From Holothuria scabra (Eukaryota > Echinodermata > Holothuroidea > Aspidochirotida > Holothuriidae), in assembly GCA_037179385.1 (NCBI GenBank), contig CM074187.1:48828879-48892878 (forward strand): DNA of 64,000 bases. Direction: 5' to 3'. This document shows, in pieces, positions 60,232-64,000 of the stretch. The position numbers and the translations under genes were made by a program. Position 1 is the stretch's first letter. Every line of letters begins with the position of its first letter. The notes beneath the pieces were generated by a model that did not search any database, was not told the origin of the DNA, and saw only the letters and a list, made by a program, of their open reading frames with translations.

Positions 60232-60450
60232 GACTGCATGGTCAAGTGGTTAGAACATCCCACTTGCAGCTGGGAGGTATGGAGTCGGAGTCTTGGCAGG
60301 GTCATACCACAGACTTGAAAAATGGAACATACTGTTGTTGTGGTTGGTGCTCTGCATAAGCAAGGGAGTAGGGAAAACAAGCCAGTGGACCCCAACCAGA
60401 AGAAAAGCTGTGGCCGGGTAGAAACTGAGCTGTAAAATCTCATCTGATGA
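60232..60450 (+). mobile_element. tRNA-derived SINE, plus strand
   Basis: The head GACTGCATGGTCAAGTGG (box A) is followed by an anticodon-arm-like CCCACTTGCAGCTGGG. The body has GGGTCATACC, GGAACATACTG and GCATAAGCAAGGGAGTAGGG and ends near CTCATCTGATGA. Box B is degraded (GGAGTCGGAGTC). Confidence 0.78.
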
Positions 60451-61094
60451 ACCCTTCTTTTCCTGGGGTTTGTTGACATTGCTTTCTCAAAGTGTACCAT
60501 TTGAGGTGTTAGCACTCACATTCAAAGGACTGCATTAAAGGGGAAGCAGGGTTAAGTAGGGCCCTTGTTGGTAGGGTCTGCTCACTTACTTAATGGTGCA
60601 CAACCAGTTGGAATAGTTGAAAAAGGACACAGTTGGGGGAGGGGGAGGGACAGGGTGCAGAAAGACATTCTCATGAGGGGGGGGGAAGGGTGTTACTAAA
60701 GATGGGTGGCCTGTTGATTCTCCAGCTTCTCTTGCCATAGGATAAAGCTGGGGTCACACGATTATGTCTACAAAAGACTCTCTGTTGTGGATGATGTGTA
60801 TTCATAGAAGACACCCTTCTTTGGTAGTCAGGTCAGTGTAACCCTTGCTTAAAACACACCAGCTGCATTCAAGTATGACTTTAAATGTTCAATGTGGTGG
60901 ACGGCTTGTGATACTGAGGAAATCAAAGTCTTGACACTGTTCACTCCCACATGTTTATCCAAAGCAATGATTTGTCCCATGAGGTCATGGGTTGTTGATG
61001 GGATTTGACCTGGTCTTAGCTGTCAAAAGGAATCATGCTCACTGATGAAGTCTGTCTTTCATCAGACTGAGGTGCCCTTTAGTGCACTTGGTAA

Positions 61095-61389
61095 CAGTGG
61101 TGATGCGGAGGGGGGGGGGTAGAGGGGGCACTTGCCACCCCCCTTAAGTTAGATCAGTTGGGAGTTGTGTTAACTGTAAAAATAAATAATATCCTTAGAC
61201 TTAATATTTCATCCATAGACATGCTAAATCCTCAGAGCTTGGCCCCCCTGAACCCCCATCATCAGGAATGGGGGATTTAACCTTCGTTTTGTGCAGTGCC
61301 TAAAAAATTATTGCCCTTTAGCTGTAGACATTGCCCTTAGTTTGCCCCCCTCCCACCTTTTAAATTTTGACATTCTGGTGCCGCCACTG
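61095..61389. mobile_element. hAT-like MITE
   Basis: Ends CAGTGGTGATGCGGA and GGTGCCGCCACTG are imperfect inverted repeats. Flanks CTTGGTAA and CTGGTTAA are similar 8-mers. The interior has G and C runs (GGGGGGGGG, CACCCCCC) and no coding sequence. Confidence 0.55.
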
Positions 61390-61937
61390 CTGGTTAACAT
61401 CGTTTCAACTCAGTTTTAGACCTCCCCTCAATATTTTGTGTCATTTGCTCTCTCTGCATTGTATGTAAATTCTGAAGATTTAGGAAAATAGGAAGTTACA
61501 TATATAAATAAAGGATTTAAATTTCTTTCACCGAGGGCATGCACCCATGAATTTCTTGATTTTGCCTGCTCAAACACATTCACACACATCTTGAGGTCCA
61601 GATAACTGTGCAAGTTTGACATTCATCACTGTATCAAAATTTTGTTATAAAAGTAATGTTTGGTTTTCAGGCTTCTCCATGATCCCTCCCTCCCTCATCC
61701 CCATGGGTACCAGCCTGTATATCACTTGCAGTGATGTAATTCTTTTTTGTGTATTCATATTCTGTACTGTATTCCTTAAGATACTAATCATATTGTACAA
61801 ATTTTCAATACTTCACTGCTTTACAATCAAAAAATCATGAAAGAGATTATTTTTTACAATTTTGTACAAAATTTTTGGAGTGCACATTAGCCTTTATGTG
61901 CCTTGTGTATGATTTTGTATATTCTCAAAAGTACTTA

Positions 61938-61943
61938 AATAAA
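61938..61943 (+). terminator. Candidate poly(A) signal
   Basis: AATAAA in an A/T-rich context, with a further AATAAA about 75 bases on. It could belong to a very long 3' UTR or to nothing. Confidence 0.2.
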
Positions 61944-62346
61944 ATTCTAAGTGTATCATTCCATTCATTCAATTTTCTTTCTCTTATGCAACATGTCTAA
62001 TCTTTGGCAGAAATAAAATCATTTTTTTGAAAGTTCTAAGCTATGTTCCCCTGTTAGTCATTTATAAGCTTAATCATGAAGAAATGGCACAATAAATTGC
62101 ACACAAGGACTGTTTGGAAAGTGTTTTGTTTGCTTGTGTAGTATGGGAATGGTGTATGGGGACATTTGCTCTTCCACTGTGGACTCCCACCCCCTCCCCA
62201 ATCTGCCCTATGCATGAGTTAATCATAATCTGGATCAGGCTTTCTCAAATAGTGGGGGTTTGGAGTGGCGCCAAAAATTACAGGAAGAAAATTGAAAAAT
62301 AATACTTTTTTGAAAAGTTTTACAGTAACGGTGAACCGACAAAGCA

Positions 62347-62527
62347 CTGACTCTAATGAATAACTTTTTTTGACAAGAATTGTCTTGTCACAAAATAGGT
62401 ACTGTAAATAAATCTATATATTTTCCACAGACTACGTCGATCACATACCGACAAGGATTTAATAACGTCCTATTTGTTCTCACAAGAAAATAAAATCACC
62501 GTCACTGTTAACATTCATTAGAGTCAG
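62347..62527. repeat. Inverted repeat, possible small MITE
   Basis: CTGACTCTAATGAAT (62347-62361) and ATTCATTAGAGTCAG (62513-62527) are perfect 15 bp inverted copies 151 bp apart. The interior is A/T-rich and non-coding. No target duplication was identified. Confidence 0.5.
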
Positions 62528-63240
62528 AATTGTAAAGTTTGTGAAAAATTTTGGCAGGGAAAACTGAACAAATTTTGCACCATTTTACATCCAAGCCCTT
62601 CTGAAACGAAAAAATTTTCAAAAGGGGGAAGGGGCACCCCTCCCCTTATACCCCTCCCCGAGGACGGCGATCAATGGCGCATTACAGTAGTAACATTAAG
62701 CAATGTGGTGCTTCAGAAAATTTAATTGAGGAAGCCAGCTCTGGACAATGCATGCAAAATTTGGGGAAGATTTAGTGTTGGAAGTCCCTGATAGGTGGAT
62801 CATGGGTAGAGTATAGCTACGAATTGTGCCATGAGGAAGGGTAAAGGGGCATACAAACATTTTACCCTTCAATCAATCCTGGCCACACATCCTGTCCCCC
62901 GTTTGCGCCTATGCATCAGCACACGGAGTTTGTACTGATCTTTTGCTCGGGCGTTGCATGTGGACATTTTCCTTTCAATCAGGAACCCCCTCCCCTGTTG
63001 GCTACTGTGCAAAGGCAAAGTGTATTATGGTGAGTGCTCCCACTATTTTGGTTACAGAAGTTTCTGAGAGGTTGATACATGAATTTAATATCCTTCCCTC
63101 CACTTAGCACCATCATTGGTAGCCATTCGGATTGCATATGAGTTGGGCGTGGTTGTTGTCTACATTCCAAATGAAATTTTAACCGAAACATGAAAGCCTT
63201 CTCAGCAGTACATGTAAAAATTAGAAGTTCGCAATAGGCA

Positions 63241-63480
63241 GACTGCATGGTCAAGTGGTTAGAGCATCTAACTTGCAGTCGGGAGGTTGGTAGTTCAAAT
63301 CCTGGCCTAGTCATACCGATAACTTAAGTATGGAACCAACTGCCATTGTGTTTGGCGTTCAATACATAAAGCAATAGAGTAGAGAAAACGAGCCGAAGAG
63401 CCACAATTGGAAAAGGGGCCGTGGCCTGCTCAACGAATTGGTTAGAAACTGGTTCGTTTGGCCCCGTCTGACTAACTAAC
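63241..63480 (+). mobile_element. tRNA-derived SINE, plus strand (best preserved head)
   Basis: GACTGCATGGTCAAGTGG, GTTAGAGCATC (box A region), an anticodon-arm-like CTAACTTGCAGTCGGGAG, and box B GGTAGTTCAAATCC are all present, followed by TAGTCATACC, GGAACCAACTGCC and the shared body, ending CTGACTAACTAAC. Both RNA polymerase III internal boxes match consensus. The body rules out a functional tRNA gene. Confidence 0.82.
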
Positions 63481-64000
63481 ATTCCAAATTGCAATCAAAT
63501 ATAGCAGAAACATAAAAAGCATGCCCAGCAGTCCAGTCCATAAACAAATTAAAAGTCGGTAGATAGGCACACTTCATTTTGTGTTTTTTTACTTCACAGT
63601 CTTATCAAACGCGATCGGCACCACCGACCATAATTTATTGTTAACCAAGCTCTCGCACTACGGTAGTAGAGGGCTCTCACTCAAATAGTTTAAAAGATAT
63701 TTGACTTGGCATTGCAAGGATCACTATGCTCATTTTAAAATGCGGACTCTGATTTGGCTACTGTGCGTTCGGAGGTTCAATCCTTGGTCCGCTCCCCTTA
63801 ATTATTTTAATGATAGAACTTCTGTTTCTGTTTTGTTCTTTTTGCTGGTGATACAAGTAACTTATTTTCTGATAATGACTCTTATCGCTTGGGAAACACT
63901 ATCTGCTTTGAACTAAGGAATTATTTTAACTTGTTTTGCACAGGTTAGTCTGTGAAGTAAATATAAGTTATTTTTTTCGTTTAATTACTGACTGTGTGTT
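63481..64000. other. 3' end of window without recognised features
   Basis: A/T-rich. GGAGGTTCAATCC near 63771 resembles a tRNA box B but has no partner. No coding signal is seen. Confidence 0.5.

Noticed and set aside
62979..63314. 111-codon minus-strand frame, and the similar frame at 60192-60515
   Set aside because: Both are antisense translations of the SINE head; the shared SNHLTMQS string is the reverse complement of the tRNA-like part.
63241..63315. Functional tRNA gene
   Set aside because: Box A and box B are present, but the acceptor stem does not pair and the SINE body continues directly from it.

Overview
This window is intron-rich, AT-rich animal nuclear DNA. It carries one recognisable host gene, on the + strand: the 3' part of a very large CUB-domain gene, best described as cubilin-like. 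I can trace 26 coding exons from 153 to a stop codon at 47883-47885. Their summed length keeps one open frame (1,529 residues plus stop), and every junction has AG/GT borders. They encode 13 consecutive CUB domains, each split over exactly two exons, with no EGF, sushi or transmembrane segment between or after them. The 5' part of the gene lies upstream of the window. Dense DNA transposon relics, tRNA-derived SINEs, a LINE tail and (GT)n tracts suggest a marine invertebrate deuterostome, perhaps an echinoderm. That is inference from general character; nothing here fixes the species.

Layout. 1-25 kb: CUB w1 to w8, with introns of about 0.5-2.8 kb holding minisatellites, small inverted-repeat elements, SINEs and one copy of a hairpin-ended element (A1). 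25.7-33.5 kb: a 7.8 kb intron inside CUB w9, mostly mobile DNA: a foldback MITE, a minus-strand LINE tail, element A2, and element B1 that was invaded by a hAT-like element, itself invaded by a second hAT-like MITE. 33.5-47.9 kb: the rest of CUB w9 through CUB w13 and the stop codon, with elements A3 and C1 just before CUB w10. 47.9-54.6 kb: probably an intron in the 3' UTR, containing elements B2 and C2. 54.6-64 kb: a candidate 3' UTR exon, element B3, MITEs, SINEs and several poly(A) signals, with no convincing second gene.

The most unusual structure is a set of eight related mobile elements in three families (A, B, C), about 14 kb in total and all in the gene's sense orientation. Each has a 5' arm that can pair either with a nearby complement or with a complement at its far 3' end, a (GT)n tract, an internal stretch of roughly 145-156 bp monomers, a 3' hairpin, and the terminus CTKGTT. 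The arm sequence differs between families, yet its partners change to match. Each monomer centres on direct AGGTCA half-sites with 1, 4 and 4 bp spacing, the form of nuclear-receptor DR1 and DR4 response elements; I count 32 exact AGGTCAAAGGTCA sites. The architecture resembles non-autonomous Helentron-type elements. Whether the elements affect the host gene is unknown.

All coordinates, mismatch counts and repeat counts were read by eye, without alignment or database search. CUB domains are numbered w1-w13 within the window.
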